From contig CAWCIW010000002.1 of NCBI GenBank assembly GCA_963795825.1, positions 342,404-406,403 of the forward strand: a DNA stretch of 64,000 nucleotides, in the 5' to 3' direction. Positions within the stretch are counted from its first letter, which is position 1, and each line of letters begins with the position of its first letter. Made by a program: the position numbers and the translations under genes. The notes under the pieces are model-generated. The model searched no databases. It was not told where the DNA came from and saw only the letters and a program-made list of their open reading frames with translations. Source of the stretch: BOG-908 sp963795825. Its GTDB lineage: Bacteria > Pseudomonadota > Alphaproteobacteria > Acetobacterales > Acetobacteraceae. Shown piece by piece: positions 44,938-59,049 of this stretch.

Positions 44938-45465
44938 TTACGCCTCCCACGGCCGGCTCCCATCAGCAAACGCCTCCGCCAGCTTCCCCCGCGCCCGCGA
45001 AACCCGCGCCCGCATCGTCCCCACCGGCACGCTGCACACCGCGGCGGCCTCCTCATGGGTCAGCTCCTGCGCGCCCACGAGTACCAGAGCCTCCCGCAGC
45101 AAAGGCGGCAGGGTCCACAACATGCGCGACATGTCGGCGATCTCGCCGTGGTGCTGCTGCAGGCCTTCGCCGCTGCCGGCATGCAGCGCCATGGCCGCCG
45201 CCTCGCGTTTACGGCGGCGCGTCTGCTCGTAGAACGCATTTCGCAAAATCGTGAACAGCCACGCTTTCAGGCTGGTGCCGGCCTGGAATTGCGTGATCGA
45301 GGCTAGTGCCCTGACAATGGTATCCTGCACCAAATCGTCGGATTTCGAGCGATCACGCACCAGAAAGCGGGCATAGGCCCTTAACTCGGGCAACAGCGCG
45401 GCCACCTCACGGCGGACGTCATACGCCTCGTCGGACGCCGGGTTGCGCTTGGACGGATTATCCAT
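44938..45465 (-). CDS. Second EcfG-like ECF sigma factor
   Basis: A 175-residue ECF sigma factor from ATG 45465. Region 2 is SDDLVQDTIVRALASITQFQ, then GTSLKAWLFTILRNAF. Region 4 is LPPLLREALVLVGAQELTHE, then VGTMRARVSRARGKLAEA. It is divergent from phyR (87-bp gap) and separated from ecfG by repeat copy 18. It may be a paralogous EcfG sharing the same NepR or tuned to a sub-regulon. No dedicated anti-sigma gene is next to it. Confidence 0.88.
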   Translation of the reverse strand: MDNPSKRNPASDEAYDVRREVAALLPELRAYARFLVRDRSKSDDLVQDTIVRALASITQFQAGTSLKAWLFTILRNAFYEQTRRRKREAAAMALHAGSGEGLQQHHGEIADMSRMLWTLPPLLREALVLVGAQELTHEEAAAVCSVPVGTMRARVSRARGKLAEAFADGSRPWEA

Positions 45466-45552
45466 GTTGGCCTAGGCGCCCCGGACGGTGGCATGTTGGA
45501 CCGACGCTGGCTTGGCGAGACTTACGCACTCATCCGACTCCGAGGAACTTTG

Positions 45553-46314
45553 ATGACCGCACTCCGACGCGAAGACCTGATACGCGCGTTGCCGTATGCC
45601 CGCAGGTATGCGCGCGCGCTTACCGGCAGCCAACCGGCCGGCGATGCGCTGGTGGCCGACTGCCTGCGCGATACGCTGGCGGCAGATCGTGGCGAGGATG
45701 AGGGCGCGGCGATCACGGATGCGCGACAGGCGCTGTATCGCGGTGTGACGCGGCGCTTCGACGCCAGCGCGCGCGGCGGTGATTCCGAGGGGCTGTCCGC
45801 CAAGCAGCGGCAGTTGCTGCTGCTCACCTCGCTGGAGGATGTGTCGTTCGGCGACGCGGCGCCGATACTCGGCGTGTCGCCGGACGCAGCCGGGCAGTTG
45901 CTGGCCGATGCGCGCGAGCGTCTGCGCGCCTCGGCGGCGACCGACGTGCTCATCATAGAAGACGAGCCGATCATCGCGATGGATCTCGAGGAGCTGGTCA
46001 GGAGCTGCGGGCACCGGGTGGTGGGCGTGGCATCCTCCGAGGCGGAGGCGATCCGACTGGCCAAGCTCACGCGCCCCGGGCTGATACTCGCCGACATCAA
46101 TCTCGGGCTGGGCGGCGACGGCACCAGCGCGGTCAGCGTGATCCTCGCCAGCCACTACGCGCCGGTGATCTTCGTGACCGCCTATCCGGAGCGTCTGCTG
46201 ACCGGAGACGCGATCGAGCCGGCTTTCGTGATCACCAAGCCGTTCGAGCCGCTGACCCTGGCGATCGCCACCTACCAGGCGGTGACCGGCGGCGTGCAGC
46301 TCGACAGCGTCTAG
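45553..46314 (+). CDS. phyR: General stress response regulator PhyR
   Basis: A 253-residue anti-anti-sigma response regulator. The N-terminal sigma-like domain (LPYARRYARALTGSQPAGDA, then LSAKQRQLLLLTSLEDVSF) lacks DNA-contact residues. The C-terminal receiver domain has the acidic pocket (VLIIEDEPIIAMDLEELV), the phosphoacceptor Asp (LILADINLG) and the conserved Lys (VITKPFEP). ATG 45553 gives the family start. It is divergent from the second sigma gene. Confidence 0.94.
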   Translation: MTALRREDLIRALPYARRYARALTGSQPAGDALVADCLRDTLAADRGEDEGAAITDARQALYRGVTRRFDASARGGDSEGLSAKQRQLLLLTSLEDVSFGDAAPILGVSPDAAGQLLADARERLRASAATDVLIIEDEPIIAMDLEELVRSCGHRVVGVASSEAEAIRLAKLTRPGLILADINLGLGGDGTSAVSVILASHYAPVIFVTAYPERLLTGDAIEPAFVITKPFEPLTLAIATYQAVTGGVQLDSV

Positions 46315-46462
46315 TCACGCGCACCCGGCCGGCGCCGCGGGGGCTGCGGCCGCATTTTCGTCCGGCGGTGGCGGGCGGCGACCTCGTGCCGCGCGTTCGC
46401 AAGCTGGCAACCCGAAGCGCTCTCGCGCTCTTGAGCCTGCCGAGACGGTAAGGATTTCCTGA

Positions 46463-49400
46463 ATGGCGGCTACTCCCGGCACACGCGGCCCTCTGCGTAT
46501 TCTGGCCGGACGACTGGCCGGTGTGGCGGAACAGGCAGCACACGCGCGTGCGCTCGGGTTCAGCCACCTGCTGCTACCGCCGCCCTGGCTTTCCGCCAGC
46601 CCGGCGGACCCCTATCTAACGCGAGATTTCGGCGCCTTGGCGCCGGCCCTCGGCGTGGCCGATCTGACCGGGCTGGTGGCTGCCGCCGGTGGCATCGGGC
46701 TGATCGCCGATGTGCGTATCGACATGGTGTCGGCCGCGTTCGCGCTGGCCGGCGCGCCGTTCGCGGCGCCGGATGCGGCCGGCCTGCTGGACCCGCGTCG
46801 CCGGCTGCGCGGCGATGCGGCGCAGGCGCGTCTGGACGGCGCGGAGGATGCGGCCGCCCTGGCCACCTGGTGGGCGGGGCATCTGGCCGGCTGGCACAAG
46901 GCGGGGCTCGCCGGCTTCCGGCTGCTGGGCCTGAAGGCGTTGCCGGCCGGCACGCTGCCAAGCTTCTTCGCGGCCCTGCGGGAAGCGGTGCCCGACGCGA
47001 TACTGCTGCCGTGGACGCCGGGGTTGTCGCGCGAGGCGGTGCTCGAGCCTGCGCGGACGCGGCGCGGACGGGGTGTTTGCGTCGTTGCCGTGGTGGGACA
47101 GGCAGGCGGACTGGTTGTGGGACGAGGTTGCCGCCTTGTCCGAGGTGGCGCCGGTCCTTGGGCTCGACGGTGTACCGCAGGGTGGCCATGCGGCGGCGAG
47201 CGCGCATGTGGCGCCCGGCCTGGCGGCATTGCTGGGCCAGGGCTGGCTGCACGTGCCTGGCGGCGCCGTGCTGCCGGGCGAAATCATGCGCCTGAACGCG
47301 GCGATCGGGCGCGAGGCGGTGCTGGCGGCGCGCGCGCCGGTGCGCCTGCCCCTGGGCGATGCGGGCCCGGTGATCGGCCTGTTGCGCGCCGACAGTGCGG
47401 AGCTGCGCAGTGCGACGCGCGCGGTTCTGGCGGTGGTGAACACCGACACCCAGCTCGAACTCGCGGCGCCGGGCGCGGCACTGCTGGCCGCGTGCGGCGG
47501 CGCGTTCGGCGCGTTCCAGGATGAGGCGGGCGCGCGGCTGACGCCACAGAGCCTGCTCAGCCTCAAGCCGGGCGGCTCGCGGCTGTTCGGCGCCGTGGCG
47601 CATGCTCCGGCGGACGTGCCCGGGCGCGCGGTGCCGGCCGAGGCCAAAATGGCCGCTTCGCAGGCCAGGCTGGCGATCGAGAACCCGCAGCCGAGCGTCG
47701 ATGCGGGGCGGTTCCCGGTAAAGGCGATCGTCGGCGAGGTGGTGGATGTGACAGCCGACATCGTGTTCGACGGGCACGACAAGATCGCCGCCGCGCTGCG
47801 CTGGCGCGTGCCTGGCGCTGCTTCCTGGACCGAGACGCCGATGCGGCCGCTCGGCAACGATGTGTGGACCGCGGCCCTGCCGCTCGAATCGATGGGTTTG
47901 CACGAATACGTCGTGATGGCATGGCGCGACCGCTGGGCGACGTTCCATGACGAGCTGACGAAGAAATCCGCGGTCGGCCTGCGGGTGACGCTCGAGCTTG
48001 CCGAGGGCGAGGCGCTGGTGCGCGATGCGGTGACGCGGGGCGGCGCGGCGCTGGCGAAGATGCTGGCGTCGCTGACCGGATTGGACGAGGCGGCGCGCAC
48101 CAAGGCGCTGCTGGCGCCGGAGCTGGCGGCGGCGATGCGCGCCGCGGATTCGCGTCCGTTCCTGGTGGAAACGGTGGCTATTCCCGTCGATGCGGATCGC
48201 GCGCTGGCCGCGTTTGCGAGCTGGTATGAGATATTCCCGCGCAGCATGAGCGACGATCCGTCGCGGCACGGCACGTTCGCCGATGTGGAACGGCATCTGC
48301 CGCGCATACGCGACATGGGTTTCGACGTTTTGTATTTCCCGCCGATCAGCCCGATCGGCCGCGTGAACCGCAAGGGGCGCAACAATACGCTGACGCCGGC
48401 GGCCGACGATCCCGGCAGCCCCTATGCCGTGGGCTCTGTGGATGGCGGGCACGACGCGCTGCATCCGGAGCTCGGCACGCTGGCCGACTTCCAGCATCTG
48501 CAAAAGGCGGCGGCCGCGCACGGCCTCGAGCTGGCGATCGACTTTGCCATACAGTGCTCGCCGGACCACCCCTGGCTGAAGCAGCATCGCGGCTGGTTCG
48601 ATTACCGGCCGGACGGCTCGATACGCTACGCCGAAAACCCGCCGAAGAAATACGAGGACATCGTCAACGTCGATTTCTACGCCGAGGATGCGATACCCGG
48701 ATTGTGGGTGGCGCTGTGCGACGTGGTGCTGTTCTGGGCCGAGCAGGGCATACGTATATTCCGCGTCGACAACCCGCACACCAAGCCGTTTCCATTCTGG
48801 GAGTGGATGATACGGGAAGTGCGCGCGCGCTATCCGGATGCGATGTTCCTGGCCGAAGCCTTCACCCGGCCGAAGATCATGTATCGGCTGGCGAAGATCG
48901 GATTTTCGCAATCCTACACTTATTTCACTTGGCGCAACGAAAAGACCGAGCTTGCGGCGTATTTGACGGAGCTGAACGAGGCGCCGGCGCGGCATATCTT
49001 CCGGCCGCATTTCTTTGTTAACACGCCCGACATCAATCCGGTGTTCCTGCAGGGATCCGGGCGTCCTGGCTTCCTGATACGCGCGGCCCTGGCGGCCACG
49101 CTCTCCGGGCTGTTCGGCGTGTATTGTGGCTTCGAGCTTTGCGAGGCGGCGGCGGTGCCCGGGAAGGAGGAATATCTCGACAGCGAGAAGTACCAGTTGC
49201 GCGCCTGGGATTGGCAGCGGCCCGGCAATATCGTGGCCGAGATCAGCCTGCTGAACCGGCTGCGCCGTCGCAATCCGGCGCTGCAGACCCATCTGGGCGT
49301 GCGCTTCCTGCCGGCGGATAACGACTTCGTGCTGTTCTACGAGAAAGCCACGCCGGACCGCTCCAACGTGATCCTTGTGGCGATCAGCCTCGACCCGCGT

Positions 49401-49583
49401 GGGGCGCAGGAGGCCGAGATCGACCTGCCGCTCTGGTCCTGGCGCATCCCGGATGAGGGAGCGCTGGCACTCGATGATCTGGTGGCCGGCACGACGGCTG
49501 TCTGGCAGGGCAAGCGGCACCGAATACGCCTGACGCCGGAGCAGCCTTACGCCATCTGGCGAGCCCGTCCCGCGGCCGCCTGA
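46463..49583 (+). pseudogene. glgE: GlgE maltosyltransferase with N-terminal GH13-like extension, frameshifted
   Basis: Alpha-1,4-glucan:maltose-1-phosphate maltosyltransferase, which extends glucan from maltose-1-phosphate made by TreS-Mak. A ~380-residue N-terminal part resembles a degenerate glycosidase barrel (LLPPPWLSASPADPYLT, GLIADVRIDMVS). The frame breaks near 47045-47070. The second part carries the GlgE N and catalytic domains: WYEIFPRSMSDDPSRHGTFA, DVLYFPPISPIGRVNRKGRN, IRIFRVDNPHTKPFPFWEW and AEAFTRP. The nucleophile Asp (FRVDNPHTK) and the acid Glu (LAEAFTRP) are present. Joined length is about 1,040 residues. First gene of the glucan/trehalose run. Confidence 0.88.
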
Positions 49584-49626
49584 ACCGCAAGTTGAAACGC
49601 CGACAATAATCGAATACGGACCACTG

Positions 49627-52600
49627 ATGAACGTTCAAGCACATCCCGCCACGCCCGAGGATCCGCTCTGGTATAAAGACGCGATCATCTATCAGCTTCA
49701 CCTGAAGTCGTTTTTCGATGCCGACAATGATGGTATCGGTGACTTCAAGGGGTTGATCGAGAAGCTCGACTATATCGCCGAACTCGGCGTGACCGCGATC
49801 TGGATGCTGCCTTTCTATCCCTCCCCGCGGCGCGACGACGGCTACGACATCGCAGATTACCGCGGCGTGCATCCCGATTACGGCACGCTGGCAGATGTGC
49901 GCCATTTCATCGATGCGGCCCATGCGCGCAACATACGCGTGATCACCGAGCTGGTGATCAACCACACCAGCGACCAGCATCCGTGGTTCCAGCGCGCGCG
50001 TTTGGCACCACCTGGCTCGCCGGAGCGCGAATTCTACGTGTGGTCCGACGACGACGACAAATATGCCGGCACGCGGGTGATCTTCCTCGACACCGAGAAA
50101 TCCAACTGGACGTGGGACGACGAGGCGAAGGCGTATTTCTGGCATCGTTTCTATTCGCACCAGCCAGACCTGAATTTCGACAATCCCGCCGTGCTGGCCG
50201 AGGTTTTGTCGGTGATGCGGTTCTGGCTGGATATGGGGATCGACGGGCTGCGCCTGGATGCGGTGCCGTATCTTGTGGAGCGCGAAGGCACCAACAACGA
50301 GAACCTGTCCGAAACGCACGATATCCTCAAGCTGATACGCGCCGAGCTGGACCGGCACGCGCCTGGCCGCATGCTGCTCGCTGAGGCGAACCAGTGGCCG
50401 GAAGATGCGCAGCAATATTTCGGCGAGGGCGACGAATGCCATATGTCGTTCCATTTTCCGCTGATGCCGCGCATGTATATGGCGATCGCGCGCGAAGATC
50501 GGTTCCCGATCACCGACATCATGCGCCAGACGCCGGCGATCCCGGCGAACTGCCAGTGGGCGGTGTTCCTGCGCAACCATGACGAGCTGACGCTCGAGAT
50601 GGTGACCAGCGCGGAGCGCGATTATCTGTGGGAGACTTATGCCAGCGACCGCCGCGCGCGCATCAATCTGGGCATACGCCGGCGACTGGCGCCTCTGCTG
50701 GAACGCGACCGGCGCCGCATCGAACTGATGAACGGGCTGCTGCTTTCGATGCCTGGCACGCCGGTGATCTATTACGGCGACGAACTCGGCATGGGCGACA
50801 ACATCCATCTCGGCGACCGCGATGGCGTGCGCACGCCGATGCAGTGGTCGGTGGACCGCAATGGCGGCTTCTCGCGTGCCGATCCTGCCGCCCTCGTGCT
50901 GCCGCCGATAATGGACCCGATCTACGGCTTTCCCGCGGTGAATGTGGAGAGCCAGGCGCGCGACCAGCATTCGCTGCTGAACTGGATGCGCACCATGCTC
51001 GCCGTGCGGCGCCAGCATCGTGCATTCGGCCGCGGCACGCAGCGGTTCCTCTATCCCGGCAACCGTCGCATCCTGGCCTATCTGCGCGAGCATGCCGACG
51101 AGCAGGGTGACGAGACGCTGCTCTGCGTCAGCAATCTGTCGCGCACGGCGCAAGCGGTGGAGCTCGATCTCTCCGCGTTCTCCGGACGTACCCCGATCGA
51201 CATAGTTGGCGGCAATGCGTTCCCGCCGATCGGCCAGCTTTCTTATCTCCTCACGCTGCCGCCCTATGCGTTCTACTGGTTTTCGCTGGTTTCGGAATCG
51301 GCCATCCCATCGCGTAGCGGGCAGGTGCCGACTCCGTTGCCGGAATATGCGACCATCGTTCTGCGCCACGATATCAGCGAAGTTCTGCAGCCGACGGGAC
51401 GCGCCATACTCGAGCGCGAGGTGTTGTCGGCTTACCTGCAAAACCGGCGGTGGTTCGCCTCTAAAGGCGAGAAGCTGACCGGTGTGAAACTTGCCTATGC
51501 GGTTAAGCTCGGCGAAGGATTGAACGCGTCGTTGCTGACGGAAGTATCGGCGGAATTCGGCGACCGGACCGAGAACTATACCCTGCCACTCGGCATCTGT
51601 CGCGACGATCAGACGAGCGGTCCGCTGGCACAGCAGCTTGCGGTGACGCGTGTACGACGCGCGGCGGAGGTGGGGTATCTTACCGACGCATTCGCGCTGG
51701 ACGCATTCACCCACAACGTGGTGGACGCCATGCGCGCCGAACGGCATGTCGGGTTCGCCAACGGCAAACTTGTGTTCTCCAAGACGCCGGTGCTCGACAC
51801 GCTCGGGCTTGCCGATGGTTATGAAATACGTCGGCTTTCTGCCGAGCAATCCAACAGCTCGTTGATCGCCGATGACAAGCTGGTTTTGAAAGTCGTGCGC
51901 AAGGTGCTGGCCGGTCGCCATCCCGAGGCCGAGATGACCGGGTATCTCACGGCGCGCGGTTTTGCCAACATCGCGCCGCTGCTCGGCGAAGTGGTTCGGC
52001 TGGACGATGCCGGCGTGCAACACACGGTGATGCTGGCGCAGGGCTTTGTTCGCAACCAGGGCGATGCCTGGGAGTGGACGCTGGATTATCTCAAGCGCGC
52101 TTCTGCCGATATCTCCGGCTCCGACGATACGAGCGCTTTCGATGACTCTCTGTCCGGGTATCTGACGCTTGCTTCTGCCATCGGCAAACGCCTGGCCGAA
52201 ATGCACGAGATGCTGGCTGGCGATACCGACGATGCGGCATTCCGTCCGGAGCCTGCCGATACGGCGGCGGTGAATGCCTGGGCGGACGGCGTGGTCGAGC
52301 AGATCGATCTGGCCATACAGGCGTGCCAACGGGTGATCGAGACGTTGGATGAGAGCACGCATGCTCTGGCATCAGGGTTCATGACGAATGCCGACGCCTT
52401 GCGAGCGGCAGCGCGACGGCTTTCCGCGGCAGCCTCTGGCCTGGCAACGCAGACGCGTGTGCACGGCGATTTCCATCTCGGCCAGATCTTGGTGACATCG
52501 GGCGACGCGACATTGATCGATTTTGAGGGCGAGCCGGCGAAGACGATGGCGCAGCGGCGTGCCAAATCATCGCCCTTGCGTGACGTAGCCGGCCTGCTGC

Positions 52601-52924
52601 GGTCATTCGACTATGCGGCTGCAACTGCCTTGGCGGGCCGCGTTCCGGTCTCCAGCCAGGCGGCCGAGCGGCAGGTCAACCTTGTAGAGTTGTTCAGGCA
52701 GACTGCGGGACGGACGTTCCTCGATGCGTATAGGAGCGTGCTGCATGCGTCGCCAAAACCATGGGTGGAAAAGCAAGCGGAACAGAGTTTGCTCGACCTC
52801 TTTCTTCTGGAAAAAGCAGCTTACGAAGTGCGCTACGAAGCCACGAACCGTCCTGCCTGGATCGGCATACCGCTTGCGGGGCTCGCGCGGGTATCAGAGC
52901 GTCTTCTGCAGGAGAGCCAAGCGA

Positions 52925-52932
<8 letters not shown>
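49627..52932 (+). CDS. treS: Trehalose synthase / maltokinase fusion
   Basis: A 1,101-residue two-domain protein. Residues 1-550 are a GH13 trehalose synthase: LWYKDAIIYQLHLKSFFDAD, the catalytic Asp in GIDGLRLDAVPYL, the Glu in MLLAEANQWPED, and the Asp in FLRNHDELTLEM. Residues 640-1101 are a maltokinase with an APH-type catalytic loop (VHGDFHLGQILV) and metal site (LIDFEGEP). The fusion turns trehalose to maltose to maltose-1-phosphate, feeding GlgE upstream. Intact at 3.3 kb, in contrast to the broken genes just downstream. It overlaps glgB by 8 bp. Confidence 0.95.
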
Positions 52933-55128
<2,196 letters not shown>

Positions 55129-55177
55129 CCGCGCAGCCGGCCGGGGTCCACGCTAGACGGGACCGCACTTAAAGGGC

Positions 55178-56934
55178 ATGCGGCACGGTCGCGTGTATTG
55201 AACCGGACGGCAAGGCGGCGTTCGCGCTCTGGGCGCCTTCGGTCGCGCGAGTCGATGGTGCTGGAGCGGGCTGGCGCCGACCGGCCGATGGACGCCGAGG
55301 ATGGGTGGTTTACAGCCACGAGCTGGCAACGGCGGGCAGCGCCTACAAATTTGTGTTGCCCGATGGTATGCGCGTGCCCGATCCGGCCTCGCGGGCGCAG
55401 GCAGGCGACGTGCATGGCCCCAGCATGGTCGTCGATCCCGCTGTCTTATTCGTGGCGAAGCGACACATTGGCGCAACCGCCCATGGCACGAAGCAGTCAT
55501 CTACGAATTGCATCCAGGGGCCTTTGGCGGGTTCAAGGGAATCCGTGCCAACTGCCGCGCTTACGCGCCCTCGGCATCACTGCCATGGAGCTGATGCCGA
55601 TTGCGGATTTTCCCGGCAAGCATAATTGGGGCTACGACGGTGTGCTCCCTTACGCACCCGATCCTGCATATGGAACACCGGATGAATTGAAAGCGCTTGT
55701 CGATGCAGCCCATGGCGAGGGGCTGATGGTCATCCTGGACGTGGTGTATAACCATTTCGGTCCCGACGGCGCCTATATCCATGCGTTCGCAAAGCCGTTC
55801 TTCGATGAAGGTGTGCACACGCCCTGGGGTGCCGCAATCGATTTCAAGAAACCCGAAGTGTGCGCGCTTTTTATTCACAACGCGCTGATGTGGCTTCGAA
55901 CGAGTATCGCTTTGACGGCCTGCGCTTCGACGCGGTGCATGCGATTTCCCGCCGGCGTTTCTTGCCGCAACTTGCCGCTGCGATCCGCGCGGGCGCAGAT
56001 CATCCGGTCGCACCTCGTGCTCGAAAATGAGGAGCAACAAATCGAGCCTGCTGCACCGGTCCGGCAAAGTCGCGAAGGTTCGACGCGCAATGGGCGGACG
56101 ATTGCCATCACTGCCTGCACGTTCTGCTGACCGGTGAGAGAGAAGGGTATTACGAGAGATTTCCAGGACCCGGCGAAGCAATTGCGACGGGCATTGGCCG
56201 AAGGCTTTGTGTATCAGGGCGAGATCTCGCCGCATCATGGCAAGCCGCGCGGCGAACCCTCGGCGCATTTGCCGTCGACTGCCTTTGTGGTCTGCCTGCA
56301 AAATCATGACCAGATCGGCAATCGCGCCATGGGCGAGCGGCTGGCGGCGCTGGCAGACCCGCGCGCCTTGCGCGCTGCCAGCGCGCTGCTGCTGCTGTCG
56401 CCGTTCATTCCCCTGCTTGTTCATGGGCGAGGAATGGGGCACGCGCACCCCGTTCCTGTTTTTCACCGACCATAACGAGGAACTGGCTGGGATTGGTGCG
56501 TGAAGGGTCGCCGTAAGGAGTTCGCGCATTTCTCCGCATTCCAGGACGAGTCCAGGCGGGCGCAGATACCGGATCCGAATGCCGCGGCGACCTTTGCCGC
56601 TTCTGTGCCTGATGATGCCGAGGCGGATGCCGAGCGGCATCGCGGCGGTGCTTGCGATGCACAAGCATCTGTTGGCGCTGCGTGCTACCCAAATCGTTCC
56701 CGGCATTCCGGGCTGCAAAAGCGTGGGCGCGCAGGCGATCGGCGAAAAGGCTGTGCGCGCGGCCTGGACACTCGGAACGGGCGAGACATTAACGCTCGTC
56801 AGCAACTTCGGCGATGCGGCGAATTCCGGTGGAGCATCTTCCGGGCGACATCCTTTTCAGCACGGTTGCTGTCACCAATCCCGGCGCAGATACCAGCGTA
56901 TTGCACTGTCGCCACGTTGGCAAAGCGCGCATGA
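55178..56934 (+). pseudogene. treZ: Malto-oligosyltrehalose trehalohydrolase, heavily frameshifted
   Basis: TreZ releases trehalose from maltooligosyl-trehalose made by TreY. Family segments are scattered over all three frames, with about a dozen switches: KAAFALWAPSVARV, EAVIYELHPGAFGG, GITAMELMPIADFPGKHNWG, ILDVVYNHFGPDGAY, NEYRFDGLRFDAVHAI, CLQNHDQIGNRAMGERL and LFMGEEWGTRTPFLFFTDHN. The catalytic Asp and Glu motifs are recognisable. ATG 55178 and an ATGA overlap with malQ at 56931-56934 are the best boundaries. It is the most damaged gene in the window. Confidence 0.75.
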
Positions 56935-58929
56935 CGGATCAGGCCTTGATCGAGCTGGCAGAGGCCGCTGGTGTCGGCGCTACCTGGAAGGATGTGTTTA
57001 ATAAAACGCACGCGGTAGCCGCGCCCACTCTGCGTGCGGTTCTTGCTGCACTCGACTACCCGGCCGAGAATGATGCCGACATTTCCGATAGTCTGCATCG
57101 GGTGCGTTCCGGTGCCGGCTCTCCGCCTCTGCTGACCACCGAGATTGGCCAGCGTATAACCCTGCCTGCCAACGCCGGCGCATACGAGCTGGTGCTGGAA
57201 GACGGACGGGTGTTCTCCGGCCAGTCCGAAGCCGCGCAGGGCGTCACCACAATTCCGGCGATACTTGAGGCCGGGTATCACTCTCTGTCGTTTGCCGGTC
57301 AGCAGATTTGCCTCGCCGTAGCGCCCGAGAAGTGTTTCACCGCACCCGAAGCGATGCATGCCGCAAAAGGCTGGGGATTGGCCGTGCAGCTCTACGGTCT
57401 GCGCCGGTCGGGCGATGCCGGCATAGGCGATTTCGCAGCGCTTGGCATGTTTGCGGAGTCTGCGGCGTCATTCGGTGCGCAGGCGATCGGCATTTCACCT
57501 GTGCATGCGCAATTCACCGCCGATCCGGATCGCTTCAGCCCGTATGCGCCATCGAGCCGCACCGCGCTGAACGTGCTTCACGCGCGGGTTGACGCAGATC
57601 ACGGGGAGCTCTCGACGGCAGAATTGATCGACTGGCCGAGCGTTTCGCGATTCCGCGTGGAAAAGCTGCGGCGCATGTTCGCCGCCGCGCGCAAAGAGCA
57701 GGCGGAAAACGCGGCGTTCGACGCCTTTCGCACGGCGCAAGCCGAACGGCTGCGGGCGCATGCGATCTTCGAAGTTTTGCACGCGCATTTTTTTGCCCAG
57801 GACCCAAACCTTTGGCATTGGCGGTCCTGGCCTGCGGAGTATGGCAGCCCCGACACGCAAGCGGTACGCAATTTCGCCGAGCGTCATGCCGAGGAGGTTG
57901 TGTTCCACGAATGGCTGCAGTTTCAGGCGGATCGCGGGCTGGCAGCGGCACAGCAAGCCTGTCGCACAGCCGGCATGGGCATAGGCCTGATAAGCGATCT
58001 TGCCGTCGGCACGGATTCCGGCGGCAGCCAGTGCTGGAGCCGGCAGAGCGAAACACTTCTCGGGCTTTCGGTCGGGGCGCCGCCCGACCTTATGCAGCGC
58101 AACGGCCAGAACTGGGGCCTGACCGCGTTCTCGCCCGTCGGCCTGGCGGCAAACGGCTTCACCACCTATCGTGAGATGTTGGACACGGCGCTTGCCCATG
58201 CCGGCGGTATGCGTATCGACCATGCGATGGGGTTGAACCGTTTGTGGGTGATCCCCGATGGAGCGACCGGCGCGCAAGGCGCGTACCTGTCATTTCCGGA
58301 AACCGATTTGCTTCGGCTCATTAAGCTTGAGTTCTCATAGGCGCCGGGCCATTGTTCTGGCTGAGGATCTTGGCACCGTGCCCGACGGGTTCCAGGATCG
58401 CCTGCGCGAGGCGGGTATCGACGGCATGCGCGTGCTCTGGTTCGAGCGCGACAAGCAACAGCATTTCACCCCACCGGAGACCTGGACGCCGAACGCGGCC
58501 GCGATGACCAGCACGCACGATCTGCCGACCTTGGCAGGCTGGTGGTCCGGGACGGATCTAGGCTGGCACGAGAAGCTTGGGCATCTGACGGACGTGGCGG
58601 CCGCCCGGGCGGAACGTGCGGCGGATCGCACTTCCATCTGGCAGGCGTTCGAACACGCGGGCTCCGCCGCAGGCACATGCCCGGCAGAGTCAGATACCGC
58701 GAGCTTCGCCGATGCGGCGTGCGTGCATGTCGGGCGCAGCGCCTGCGAGTTGGTCATGCTTCCCGTGGAAGATGCGCTCGGGTTGCGCGAGCAACCGAAC
58801 CTGCCTGGCACGTTGCACGAACACCCGAACTGGCAGCGGCGTCTGCCGGCGGAAGCGTCTGTGCTGCTGCAAACCGACGGCGCCGCGCAGCGCCTTCGTG
58901 CTTTGGACGGCGCTCGCAAGGGCCATTAG
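56931..58929 (+). pseudogene. malQ: 4-alpha-glucanotransferase (amylomaltase), one frameshift
   Basis: A GH77 enzyme of about 665 residues when joined. ATG 56931 overlaps the treZ end. A ~130-residue N-terminal extension precedes the catalytic barrel: WGLAVQLYGLRRSGDAGIGD, SFGAQAIGISPVHAQF, IGLISDLAVGTDSGG and MRIDHAMGLNRLWVIP. A shift near 58332 leads to VLAEDLGTVPDGF and MTSTHDLPTLAGWW in the next frame, with the catalytic Asp and Glu motifs on either side. It recycles short maltodextrins in the glucan/trehalose pathway. Confidence 0.88.
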
Positions 58930-58932
58930 GGC

Positions 58933-58960
58933 AGAAGTCTTTTGAAGGCAAAAGACTTCT
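58933..58960. terminator. Hairpin after malQ
   Basis: Perfect 12-bp stem AGAAGTCTTTTG / CAAAAGACTTCT with a 4-nt loop, right after the malQ stop. No clear T tract follows. Its CTTTTG/CAAAAG box recalls the box of the intergenic repeats, so it may be a distant relative. It could attenuate transcription into treY. Confidence 0.55.
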
Positions 58961-59049
58961 CCTCGCACCTTGAACAGTGGCGCCTACTCGGCCGCTGATA
59001 GGCGCTGAAAACGTAGCAGCAGACTTTTTGAAAACTGGAGATTATTGCC

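Noticed and set aside
44109..46462. EcfG-type promoters (GGAAC-N16/17-CGTT) upstream of nepR, the sigma genes, phyR and glgE
   Set aside because: Only partial matches with wrong spacing were seen. The GGAAC at 45544 is too close to the phyR start to act as a promoter.
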